From: Paractinoplanes abujensis
GTDB lineage: Bacteria; Actinomycetota; Actinomycetes; Mycobacteriales; Micromonosporaceae
Assembly (NCBI RefSeq): GCF_014204895.1
Contig: NZ_JACHMF010000001.1
Location: forward strand, 620,001-684,000
Length of the DNA: 64,000 bases
Direction: 5' to 3'
Positions 33,646-41,448 of the stretch are shown piece after piece. A program made the translations under genes and the position numbers. Below the pieces are notes generated by a model. That model saw nothing but the letters and a program-made list of their open reading frames with translations. It was not told the DNA's origin and ran no database searches. Within the stretch, counting starts at the first letter, position 1; the number at the start of each line of letters is the position of its first letter.

Positions 33646-34244
33646 TGGACCTTCTCGACAAGCATCTGTCGGCCCTGGCCGCGGCCATCGAGCCGTTCCG
33701 CGCCCAGGGCGACCGGCTGGCCCGCTGGGGTGCCGACCTGGCCTGGCACCTCGGTCAGGGCGGCCGGCTGCTGGTGGCGGGCAACGGCGGCAGCGCGGCC
33801 GAGGCTCAGCACCTGGCGGCCGAGCTGGTCGGGCGGCTGCGCGAGGAACGCCGGCCGCTGTCCGCGATCGCGCTCACCCCGGACTCGTCGGCGGTCACCG
33901 CGATCGGCAACGACTACGGCTTCGACGAGATCTTCGCCCGGCAGGTGCGGGCCCACGGCCGCCCCGGCGACGTGCTGATCACCCTGTCGACCAGTGGGCG
34001 CAGCCCCAACCTGCTGGCCGCCGTGCGCGCGGCCAAGGAGTGCGGGCTGCGCACGTGGGCGATGACCGGCCTGGACGGGCCGCTGGCCGACGCCGCCGAC
34101 GAGGCGCTGCGGTGCCCGTCGCGCGACAGCCAGGTCGTGCAGGAACTGCACCTGGTCGCGGTCCACCTGATGTGCGAATACCTCGACAAGACCCTGCCGA
34201 GCGTCGCCCCTTTCGCCGGCCTGCAGGTGGAGGTGGCCGTATGA
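33645..34244 (+). CDS. gmhA: Phosphoheptose isomerase, SIS domain
   Basis: This encodes 199 residues, the usual GmhA length. The SIS signature GNGGSAAEAQHLAAELVGR (residues 46-64) and LSTSGRSPNLLAAV (about 113-126) match GmhA/DiaA proteins. The surrounding hldE and gmhB favour GmhA, which converts sedoheptulose 7-phosphate to D-glycero-D-manno-heptose 7-phosphate. The start overlaps the previous stop by one base (TGATG) and the stop overlaps hldE (ATGA). Confidence 0.88.
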   Translation: MDLLDKHLSALAAAIEPFRAQGDRLARWGADLAWHLGQGGRLLVAGNGGSAAEAQHLAAELVGRLREERRPLSAIALTPDSSAVTAIGNDYGFDEIFARQVRAHGRPGDVLITLSTSGRSPNLLAAVRAAKECGLRTWAMTGLDGPLADAADEALRCPSRDSQVVQELHLVAVHLMCEYLDKTLPSVAPFAGLQVEVAV

Positions 34245-35611
34245 GACTGGTCATCGTCGGCGACACCCTGCTCGACAAGGACGTCGACGGCAGCGTCCGG
34301 CGGGTCGCCCCCGACGCGCCCGCGCCCGTGCTGGACGAGGAGCGGGTCGCCGAACGTCCCGGCGGCGCCGGGCTGGCGGCCCTGCTGGCCGCGCAGTCGG
34401 GGCAGGAGGTCGCGCTGGTCACCGCCCTGGCCGACGACGCCGGGGGTGCCCGCTTGAGCGAACTGCTGGCCGAGGCCGGGGTCAAGGTCTACGCGTTGCC
34501 GCTGCCGGGCGCGACGCCCGAGAAGGTGCGGCTGCGGGCCGACGGGCAGGTGCTGCTGCGCCTCGACCGCGGCGGCGACGCCCAGCCGCCCGGACCGGCC
34601 CCCGAGGCGGTGCTCGACGTGCTCCGCGCGGCCAAGGCCATCCTGGTCAGCGACTACGGGCGGGGCGTGGCCCGGCATCCGCAGCTGCGCCGGGCCCTGG
34701 GCGAGACCAAGGCCGCCATCGTCTGGGACCCGCACCCCAACGGCCCGTCCCCGGTGCCCAACGCCCGCCTGGTCACGCCCAACCTGGCCGAGGTGCGCAA
34801 ACTGTCGGGCGACGCGGGCGGCGGCTCCACCCTGGCCGCCGCCCAGCGTGGCGCGCAGGCCCTGCGGCAGCACTGGCGGGCCGGCGCGGTGGTCGTCACC
34901 TGCGGCGCCGAGGGCGCGGTGCTGTGCCACTCCGGCCCCACCCCGCTGGTCGTCCCGGCCCCCCAGGTCGGCGACGGTGACACCTGCGGCGCGGGGGACC
35001 GGTTCGCCGCCAGCGCGGCGCTGGCCCTGGCCGAGGGGGCGCTCGTCTCCGAAGCCGTGCAGCGTGCGGTGGCCGACGCCTCGGCCTACGTGGCCGGCGG
35101 CGGGGTCAACGCGGCGCCCCGCGAGGTGGTGGACAGCACCGAGCGCATCGGCGCCGGCGACGCCGGGCGGCTCATCGCCGAGGTGCGCGAGCGGGGCGGC
35201 ACGGTGGTGGCCACCGGCGGCTGTTTCGACCTGCTGCACGTGGGCCACCTGGCGACCCTGCGCGCGGCCCGCCGGCTGGGCGACTGCCTGATCGTCTGTC
35301 TCAACAGCGACGAGTCCGTACGGGGTCTCAAAGGCCCGGACCGCCCGCTCAACTCGCAGCACGACCGGGCCCGCATGCTCGCCGCGCTCGACTGCGTGGA
35401 CGCCGTCGTGATCTTCGGCGAGTCCACCCCCGAGGCCGTGCTGACCTGGCTGCGGCCCGACATCTGGGTCAAGGGCGGCGACTACGACACGCTGCCCGAG
35501 ACGGAGCTGGTCGAACAGTGGGGCGGCCAGACCGTGATCGTGCCCTACCTCGACGGCCGCTCCACGACCAAGACCATCGCCGCGGCCCAGGCCGCCACCA
35601 CCGGAAGGTAG
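34241..35611 (+). CDS. hldE: Bifunctional heptose 7-phosphate kinase / heptose 1-phosphate adenylyltransferase
   Basis: This encodes 456 residues, close to the enterobacterial HldE length. Residues 1-300 form a PfkB-like kinase (VIVGDTLLDKDVDG, RPGGAGLAALLAA, and GAGDRFAAS with the catalytic Asp) that makes heptose 1,7-bisphosphate. Residues about 318-456 form a nucleotidyltransferase with GGCFDLLHVGHLATLRAARR (HVGH at 333-336) that makes ADP-D-glycero-D-manno-heptose. The neighbours GmhA and GmhB supply the other steps. No HldD epimerase is seen in the window, so the D,D form may be the final donor. Confidence 0.92.
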   Translation: MRLVIVGDTLLDKDVDGSVRRVAPDAPAPVLDEERVAERPGGAGLAALLAAQSGQEVALVTALADDAGGARLSELLAEAGVKVYALPLPGATPEKVRLRADGQVLLRLDRGGDAQPPGPAPEAVLDVLRAAKAILVSDYGRGVARHPQLRRALGETKAAIVWDPHPNGPSPVPNARLVTPNLAEVRKLSGDAGGGSTLAAAQRGAQALRQHWRAGAVVVTCGAEGAVLCHSGPTPLVVPAPQVGDGDTCGAGDRFAASAALALAEGALVSEAVQRAVADASAYVAGGGVNAAPREVVDSTERIGAGDAGRLIAEVRERGGTVVATGGCFDLLHVGHLATLRAARRLGDCLIVCLNSDESVRGLKGPDRPLNSQHDRARMLAALDCVDAVVIFGESTPEAVLTWLRPDIWVKGGDYDTLPETELVEQWGGQTVIVPYLDGRSTTKTIAAAQAATTGR

Positions 35612-35620
35612 AACCAGCAC

Positions 35621-36301
35621 ATGGACGCAGTGATCGTCACCGGCGGCTCGAGCGGGCTCGGTGCCGCCGTCGTGGACGCCGTGACCAAGGCCGGCGGCCG
35701 CCCGTTCGTGATCGACCGCCAGGCCCCGGCCGGCGGCGTGGCCTGGATCGAGTGCGACCTGGCCGACACCCGCGCCGCCGAGGAGGCCACCCGCCGCGCC
35801 ATCGCGGAGGCCGGTGGCAGCATCGACGGCGTGGTGACCGCGGCCGGCATGGACGTGCCCGGCGCGCTGGCCGACATCCCGGGGGAGACCTGGGACCGGA
35901 TCGTCACGATCGACCTGCTGGCCACCGCGGCCGTCATCCGGGCCGCGATCCCGGCGCTCAAGGAGTCGCACGGCGGCGTCGTGACTGTGGCCTCCACGCT
36001 CGGCGTCAAGGCGGTCAGTGACGCCACCGCCTACTGCGCGGCCAAGTTCGGCGTGGTCGGCTTCACCCGGGCCCTCGCGGCTGAGCTGGCCGGGCAGGTC
36101 AACGTCACTCTGGTGGTGCCGGGCGGGATGCGCACCAAGTTCTTCGACGACCGCGACGACCAGTACAAGCCGGGGCCGGATGCCGTGCTCAACGACCCCG
36201 CCCACGTGGCCGGGGCGATCATGTTCGCGCTCGGCCAGCCGCGGGGCTGCGCGGTGCGTGAACTCGTGATCGCGGCCGAGACGGAGACGTCGTACCCGTG
36301 A
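35621..36301 (+). CDS. Short-chain dehydrogenase/reductase (SDR)
   Basis: This encodes 226 residues of the classical SDR type: TGGSSGLG near the N-terminus for NAD(P), an ECDLAD acidic turn, the catalytic Ser in VASTLGVK and YCAAK for Tyr/Lys. It is not an HldD-type extended SDR, which is longer and has a different nucleotide motif, so it should not be called the heptose epimerase. It probably oxidises or reduces a sugar or intermediate for the same glycan. It starts 9 bp after hldE and overlaps the GT9 gene by GTGA. Confidence 0.82.
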   Translation: MDAVIVTGGSSGLGAAVVDAVTKAGGRPFVIDRQAPAGGVAWIECDLADTRAAEEATRRAIAEAGGSIDGVVTAAGMDVPGALADIPGETWDRIVTIDLLATAAVIRAAIPALKESHGGVVTVASTLGVKAVSDATAYCAAKFGVVGFTRALAAELAGQVNVTLVVPGGMRTKFFDDRDDQYKPGPDAVLNDPAHVAGAIMFALGQPRGCAVRELVIAAETETSYP

Positions 36302-37218
36302 TCCTGGCCCTGCGCGCGCTCGGGGTGGGCGACCTGCTGACCGCGGTGCCCGCTCTGCGCGGGCTCCGCGGCGCCTTCGAGGGGCACACCCTCGCGCTGG
36401 GCGCGCCGACGTGGCTGACGCCCCTGATCTCGCTGATCGGGGGCGTCGACCGGATCGTGCCGGTCGACGGGCTCGGCCCCGCGGCTCTGCCGGCCGCCAC
36501 GCTCGCGGTCAACCTGCACGGCTCCGGGCCCGAGTCGCACCGGCTGCTGCGGACGGCCTCACCCGATCGGTTGTGGGCGTTTGCCTGCCCCGCGGCGGGG
36601 CATCTCGACGGGCCTGCCTGGGATGAGGAGGACCACGAGGTGCAACGCTGGTGCCGCATGCTGAGCCACTACGACGTGGCCGCCGACCCGTCGGACCTGA
36701 CGCTCCGGCCGCCGGCTGCCGCGGAGGCCGACGTCTCGATCATTCACCCCGGGGCCAAGTCGCCGTCGCGGCGCTGGCCGGTCGAGCGTTACGCGGCCGT
36801 GGCCGGGCGGCTGCGCGCCGACGGCCACCGGGTGCTGATCACCGGCTCCGACCGGGAGCGAGACCTGGCCGTACGGGTCGCCACCCGCGCCGGCCTCGAC
36901 GAGTCGGCAGTGCCGCGCACCGACCTGGGTGAGCTCGCCGCCCTGGTCGCCCGGGCCCGGGTCGTGATCAGCGGGGACACCGGCATCGCCCACCTCGCGA
37001 CGGCCTACCGCACGCCGTCCGTGGTGCTCTTCGGCCCCATGTCGCCGGCCCGCTGGGGACCGCCGGCCCGGCCGCAGCACCGCGCGATCTGGCACGGCAC
37101 CCGCAGCGAACCCGGCGACAGTCCCGGCCCGCGCGTGCACCCGGCCCTGCTGGCCATCGAGCCCGACGAGGTGCTCGCCGCCGCCCGCGAGGTGACCGGT
37201 GCGACTGCGGCGCTCTGA
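36298..37218 (+). CDS. Glycosyltransferase family 9 (heptosyltransferase-like)
   Basis: This encodes 306 residues from GTG 36298. MILALRALGVGDLLTAVPAL is the GT9 N-terminus. SIIHPGAKSPSRRWPVERYA and VVISGDTGIAHLATAYRTPS are the donor-binding and acidic motifs of ADP-heptose:LPS heptosyltransferases. It is the second GT9 domain in the operon (the first is fused to GmhB). A heptosyltransferase role follows from the family and the linked heptose pathway; the acceptor cannot be LPS in an actinomycete. The topoisomerase gene starts inside its end. Confidence 0.88.
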   Translation: MILALRALGVGDLLTAVPALRGLRGAFEGHTLALGAPTWLTPLISLIGGVDRIVPVDGLGPAALPAATLAVNLHGSGPESHRLLRTASPDRLWAFACPAAGHLDGPAWDEEDHEVQRWCRMLSHYDVAADPSDLTLRPPAAAEADVSIIHPGAKSPSRRWPVERYAAVAGRLRADGHRVLITGSDRERDLAVRVATRAGLDESAVPRTDLGELAALVARARVVISGDTGIAHLATAYRTPSVVLFGPMSPARWGPPARPQHRAIWHGTRSEPGDSPGPRVHPALLAIEPDEVLAAAREVTGATAAL

Positions 37219-38179
37219 CCTCGAGAAGCCCGGCTACGCGCGACAGCGTACGGGGAAGGGTTTCACCTATCGCGACACCGACGGCACCCGGCTGACCGAC
37301 ACCGAGGCCGTCGAACGGATCAAGGCGCTGGTCATCCCGCCCGCCTGGACCGACGTGTGGATCTCGACCGACCCCCGCGGGCACATCCAGGCCACCGGCA
37401 TCGACGCGGCCGGCCGCAAGCAGTACCGCTATCACGACGACTGGCGGACCGCCCGCGACGAGGCGAAGTTCGACCACGCGCTCGAGGTGGCGGCGCGGCT
37501 GCCCAAGATCCGTGACCGGCTCTGCGCCGACCTGACCGAGGGGCGCGGGCTGACCCGCGAACGGGTGCTGGCGGCGATCGTACGGCTGCTCGACATGGGC
37601 ATGTTCCGGATCGGGAGCGACCAGTACGCCGTACGGGAGGACGATCCGTCGTTCGGCCTGTCCACCCTGCAGCCGTCGCATGTGCGGACGCGAGGCGGCT
37701 GCGTGCTGCTGGAGTTCACCGGCAAATCCGGCGTCGACCACTCGGGCACCGTCGGCGACGGCGAGGTGTGCCAGGTGCTGCGCGACCTCAAGACCCGGCG
37801 CCGCGGGCACAACCGGCTGTTCGCCTTCTACGACCGGACGGCCCGGCGCTGGCGCGAGATCCACGCCGACGACATCAACGACTACCTGCGCGAAATCAGC
37901 GGCGAGCAGATGACGGCCAAGGACTTCCGGACGTGGCACGGCACCGTCGAAGCGGCCCGGTCCCTCGCCGCTCAGGGCCCGCAACCGACCGAGTCCAAGC
38001 GCAAGAAGGCCGTCTCGCACGCCATGAAGGAGGTCGCCGAGCTGCTGGGCAACACCCCGGCGGTGGCCCGCGCCTCCTACGTCGATCCCCGGGTGCTCGA
38101 AGCCTACGAGGAAGGCGAGGTCGTCCGGTCCGACAGCGAGAAGGCAGTCAGCAAACTCATCAAGGAAACCGCCGACTGA
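37199..38179 (+). CDS. DNA topoisomerase IB (poxvirus/eukaryote-like)
   Basis: This encodes 326 residues. The N-terminal part (GKGFTYRDTDGTRLTDTEAV and IPPAWTDVWISTDPRGHIQA) and the catalytic domain (LLDMGMFRIGSDQYAV, FTGKSGVDH) match bacterial type IB enzymes. The nucleophile is Tyr294 in NTPAVARASYVDP. It relaxes supercoils without ATP. The start is a GTG 20 bp inside the end of the GT9 gene, so it is translated as part of a glycan operon, an odd partner that may only reflect operon read-through. Confidence 0.92.
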   Translation: MRLRRSDLEKPGYARQRTGKGFTYRDTDGTRLTDTEAVERIKALVIPPAWTDVWISTDPRGHIQATGIDAAGRKQYRYHDDWRTARDEAKFDHALEVAARLPKIRDRLCADLTEGRGLTRERVLAAIVRLLDMGMFRIGSDQYAVREDDPSFGLSTLQPSHVRTRGGCVLLEFTGKSGVDHSGTVGDGEVCQVLRDLKTRRRGHNRLFAFYDRTARRWREIHADDINDYLREISGEQMTAKDFRTWHGTVEAARSLAAQGPQPTESKRKKAVSHAMKEVAELLGNTPAVARASYVDPRVLEAYEEGEVVRSDSEKAVSKLIKETAD

Positions 38180-38220
38180 CCGGACTGCGGGAGCGGCCGA
38201 CCGGTGGCAGGATCGTTGGT

Positions 38221-38517
38221 ATGACTGTCATCGCTACGCTCACCGTCGAACGCCCGTCGGGGCACTGGTTCGATCGGGCCCGGGCGTACGAGATCGTCGT
38301 CGACGGCGCCGTCAAAGGGTCCGTCCGCTGCGGCCGTGAGCTGTCGCTGGCGTTGCCCCCGGGCACCCACACCGTGCGGGTCAAGCTCGACTGGACCGGC
38401 AGCGAGGCCCTGCCCGTCCACCTCGGACCGGGCGCCACCGTGCGGCTGCGCGTCGAGCCCCGCAGTGCCCGGCACGCGGCTGGGCGGCGCTACCTGCGCC
38501 TCACCCGCGTCGACTGA
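38221..38517 (+). CDS. Small PEGA-like beta protein of unknown function
   Basis: This encodes 98 residues. Alternating strands around VVDGAVKGSVRCGRELSLAL and PPGTHTVRVKLDWTGS suggest a PEGA-like beta sandwich, with an Arg-rich C-terminus. There is no signal peptide and no transmembrane segment. It lies 41 bp after the topoisomerase gene and 68 bp before the PfkB gene, so it may be in the same transcript. The PEGA likeness is only by eye. Confidence 0.6.
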   Translation: MTVIATLTVERPSGHWFDRARAYEIVVDGAVKGSVRCGRELSLALPPGTHTVRVKLDWTGSEALPVHLGPGATVRLRVEPRSARHAAGRRYLRLTRVD

Positions 38518-38585
38518 GGTGACCTTTGCTCGACCGGGCCGGCCGCCCTCGCTTGAGACGGCCACCGCTGGGTAAGGACACCGCC

Positions 38586-39503
38586 ATGACCGACCGGGTG
38601 ATGGTTTTTGCCCCCGCGCCGATCCTGACCGTGACGATCGAGCAGCACCACAACGCGCCGAACCTGCACGTCCATCCGGGCGGTCAGGGTGTCTGGCAAG
38701 CCCGCATGATCACCGCCCTCGGGGTGCCGGTGAGCCTGTGCGTCGCCCTCGGCGGCGAGCCCGGTTTCCTGGTCGAGGCGCTGCTCGAGGCCGAGGAGTT
38801 CGACGTGCGTACGGTGTCGCGGCGCGCGGCGACCGGGTGGTACGTGCACGACCGGCGCGACGGCGAGCGCGACACGGTGGCTGAGCATCCGGGGGAGCCG
38901 CTGGAACGCCACGACCTGGACGAACTGCACAACGTCGCGCTGACCGAGGGGCTGCGCTCGTCGGTGGCCGTCCTGAGCGGACCGCACGGCCCGTCGGTGG
39001 TCGACCCGGCCCTGTACGAGCGGCTCGCGGCGGACCTGACGGCCAACGGCGTGCGGGTGGTGGCCGACCTGTCCGGTGATCACCTCACCGCCGTACTGGA
39101 AGGCGGGGTGGCCTTCGTCAAGGTCAGCCACGAGGAACTCGTCGGCGACGGGCTGGCTCAGGACGACAGTGTCGACGCCCTGCTGGGGGCCGGTCGCGCC
39201 CTGCTCGAGCGTGGGGTCGAGGCGGTGCTGATCAGCCGGGCCGGGGACGCGGCGCTGGCGCTCTACGACGGCCACGAGTGCGAGGTGCATCCGCCGCCGC
39301 TGCGGGTCAACGAGCATCGCGGGGCGGGGGATTCGATGACCGCGGGGGTGGCTTCGGTGCTCGCGAGGGGTGGTTCGATGGAGGAGGCCTTGCGTACGGG
39401 GTCGGCGGCTGGTGCCCTGAACGTGACCCGGCACGGACTGGGGACCGGAAGGGGCGAGGCGGTGCGGGAGTTGATGAGCCGTGTGCGGATCGAGCCGCGA
39501 TGA
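38586..39503 (+). CDS. PfkB-family kinase, 1-phosphofructokinase-like
   Basis: This encodes 305 residues. It has the first PfkB motif HPGGQGVWQARM (about residues 31-42), FVKVSHEEL in mid-protein and EHRGAGDSMTAG (GAGD catalytic Asp) near residue 243. The opening VFAPAPILTVTIE resembles fructose-1-phosphate or tagatose-6-phosphate kinases, but the HxGG variant leaves the substrate open. It overlaps surE by ATGA, so the two are co-translated. It may phosphorylate a sugar or nucleoside released by SurE-type phosphatase activity, which is speculation. Confidence 0.8.
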   Translation: MTDRVMVFAPAPILTVTIEQHHNAPNLHVHPGGQGVWQARMITALGVPVSLCVALGGEPGFLVEALLEAEEFDVRTVSRRAATGWYVHDRRDGERDTVAEHPGEPLERHDLDELHNVALTEGLRSSVAVLSGPHGPSVVDPALYERLAADLTANGVRVVADLSGDHLTAVLEGGVAFVKVSHEELVGDGLAQDDSVDALLGAGRALLERGVEAVLISRAGDAALALYDGHECEVHPPPLRVNEHRGAGDSMTAGVASVLARGGSMEEALRTGSAAGALNVTRHGLGTGRGEAVRELMSRVRIEPR

Positions 39504-40300
39504 GGGTGCTCGTCACCAACGACGACGGGATCTCCGCGCCCGGTCTGCGGGCTCTGGCTCTGGCTGTCTCCGGTGCTCATGACGTTGTCGTCGCGGCACC
39601 GCAGGAAGAGGCCAGTGGCCTGAGCTCCGCCCTGACGGCCGTCGTGTCGGACGGTCGGATCGTGCTGTCCCACGCCGACATCGCGGACTTGCCGGCTTAC
39701 GGCGTGGCGGCCTCTCCGGCGTACATCGTGGTGCTGGCGTCGCTGGGGGTCTTCGGGCCGCCGCCGGACCTCGTGCTGTCGGGCGTCAACCGGGGGGCCA
39801 ACGCGGGCCGGGCCGTGCTGCACTCGGCGACCGTGGGGGCGGCGCTGACCGCGGCCAACTACGGCATGCGGGCGATGGCGGTGTCGCTCGACGTGCTGCA
39901 CCCCGAGGCCGAGGTGTCGGCCGCCTCCGGGGGCAACGCGATCGTGCTGCCCTCCGACGACGTACTCAACTGGGACGCGGCCGCCGCCACGGCCGCCGGG
40001 CTGATGGACACGCTGGCCGGGACGGCGCCGGGCACGGTGCTCAACGTCAACGTGCCCGACCGGTCCGCGCCCGCCGAGCTGCGGGAGGCCACCCTGGCGG
40101 CGTTCGGTCAGGCCGGCATCGCGGTCGCCGAGTCCGGGGAGGGCTTCGTCCGGACGACCATCGAACGCGTCGATGAGCCGCTGGTGCCCGGAACCGACCT
40201 GGCGCTGCTGGCCGAGGGCTACGCGACGGTCACCGCCCTGCGGCCCCCGGCCGAGGTGGGCGGCGTCCGGATCCCGTCCCAGCGCCGCGTCCCGTCGTAG
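39500..40300 (+). CDS. surE: 5'/3'-nucleotidase SurE
   Basis: This encodes 266 residues. The N-terminal MRVLVTNDDGISAPGLRAL contains the NDDG metal site (residues 7-10), and VLSGVNRGANAGRAVLHSAT contains the family's SGxN and TxGA region. SurE removes phosphate from nucleoside monophosphates and some other phosphoesters with a divalent metal. It starts in an ATGA overlap with the PfkB gene. Its last 82 bp overlap the convergent GT87 gene. Confidence 0.92.
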   Translation: MRVLVTNDDGISAPGLRALALAVSGAHDVVVAAPQEEASGLSSALTAVVSDGRIVLSHADIADLPAYGVAASPAYIVVLASLGVFGPPPDLVLSGVNRGANAGRAVLHSATVGAALTAANYGMRAMAVSLDVLHPEAEVSAASGGNAIVLPSDDVLNWDAAAATAAGLMDTLAGTAPGTVLNVNVPDRSAPAELREATLAAFGQAGIAVAESGEGFVRTTIERVDEPLVPGTDLALLAEGYATVTALRPPAEVGGVRIPSQRRVPS

Positions 40301-41391
40301 ACCGGGACCAGCGCGGCCACGGCGACCGCCAGCAGCAGCCGGGACTCGCCGACCAGCGGCAGCAGCATGACCGTCACGACGACGGCCGGCCATGCCGCAC
40401 GCACCCAGGCGGGACCGGCCACGGGCAGCAGGGCGGCCAGCACGAGCCAGACCTGGTGATGTGTCCACGACACCGGTGACAACACGATCCCGGCCGCGCC
40501 CACGACGACCGTCGCGCCCAGCCAGTACTTCTCGCCGGCCAGCCGCACGGCCCTGATCAGTGCGGCCGCCACGATGCCGCCGCCGATCGCCAGCACCAGC
40601 ACCGACCGGGCGTGATCGGGCACGTCGAGCCGCATGAGGGCGCCGTTGAGCGACTGATTGCCCGCGCCGGTGATGTAGCCGAGCCGGCTCACGTGGAACA
40701 ACTCGCCCGTCCAGAACCGCCACGAGTCACCGGGCAACGCCAGCGCGCCGACCAGCCCGCAGCCCGCGAACGTCAGCGTGGCCACGACCGCCGCGCGTCG
40801 CCGGCCCGAGAACCACAGCAGCGGGATGAAGATCAGCGGCGTGAGCTTGACGGCGGCCGCGATGCCGATCAAGACCCCGTTCGCTCCCGTACGGCGCAGC
40901 AGCAGCACGTCGGTCAGCACCAGCACGACCAGGAACAGGCTGACCTGGCCGTATTTGAGGTTCGAGGAGATCGGCGCGGACAGCACCAGAACCAGGGCTG
41001 CGATCGCTGATGCGGCCGGGCCACTTGCCGGCGCTGCTGTCATCGCCTGGCCCCGCGTGTTCCCGGCGCCGTCCGCCGTCGCCCGGCCGCGCATCACCAG
41101 CACGGCCAGGGCGGCCACCGCGGCCAGGGTGACCACAGTCCACGCGATCTGCACCACGGGTACCGGCACCCAGGTCAGCGGCGTGAAGACCAGGGCGGCG
41201 AACGGCGGATAGGTGAACGGCGCGGCGCCCCGCGTGAAGTCGTACAGGCTGTCGCCGTCGGCCAGCCCGCCCACCGCGCCCAGGTAGACGGACAGATCGG
41301 TGAGCCGCGCGTCCACCGGCTTGCCCAGAACGACCGCGGCCGTCACCGCGCCGGTCAGGGCAGTCGTGAGCCACATCCATCGTTTCCCCAT
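40219..41391 (-). CDS. GT87 (DUF2029) polyprenyl-phosphate mannosyltransferase-like membrane protein
   Basis: This encodes 390 residues with about 10 transmembrane helices. LTDLSVYLGAVGGLADGDSL, then YDFTRGAAPFTYPPFAALVF, is characteristic of GT87 enzymes, which use polyprenyl-phosphate mannose outside the membrane (PimE and arabinan relatives). LLIGIAAAVKLTPLIFIPLLW-type helices follow. The predicted start ATG lies 7 nt after a TAGAGT -10 box, so the message is probably leaderless. That promoter carries the same near-palindrome as the padR promoter, suggesting control by the PadR protein encoded 1.4 kb away. Confidence 0.82.
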   Translation of the reverse strand: MGKRWMWLTTALTGAVTAAVVLGKPVDARLTDLSVYLGAVGGLADGDSLYDFTRGAAPFTYPPFAALVFTPLTWVPVPVVQIAWTVVTLAAVAALAVLVMRGRATADGAGNTRGQAMTAAPASGPAASAIAALVLVLSAPISSNLKYGQVSLFLVVLVLTDVLLLRRTGANGVLIGIAAAVKLTPLIFIPLLWFSGRRRAAVVATLTFAGCGLVGALALPGDSWRFWTGELFHVSRLGYITGAGNQSLNGALMRLDVPDHARSVLVLAIGGGIVAAALIRAVRLAGEKYWLGATVVVGAAGIVLSPVSWTHHQVWLVLAALLPVAGPAWVRAAWPAVVVTVMLLPLVGESRLLLAVAVAALVPVYDGTRRWDGIRTPPTSAGGRRAVTVA

Positions 41392-41398
41392 GCTCGGA

Positions 41399-41412
41399 AC
41401 TCTACATAGGGT
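41399..41412 (-). promoter_or_regulatory. PadR-box-like operator and -10 of the GT87 gene
   Basis: ACTCTA-CA-TAGGGT (plus strand) is an inverted repeat with one mismatch. Read on the minus strand it contains TAGAGT, a TANNNT -10 box 7 nt before the ATG at 41391. The same 13 of 14 bases occur at 43095-43108 in front of padR. Confidence 0.6.
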
Positions 41413-41448
41413 CTGGGCTGCGCAGAAGAGGCCGTGTCGCCTTCGTTA

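Noticed and set aside
35621..36301. The SDR gene as HldD, completing the ADP-L,D-heptose pathway.
   Set aside because: It is a 226-residue classical SDR with TGGSSGLG and YCAAK, not an extended SDR epimerase of about 310 residues.
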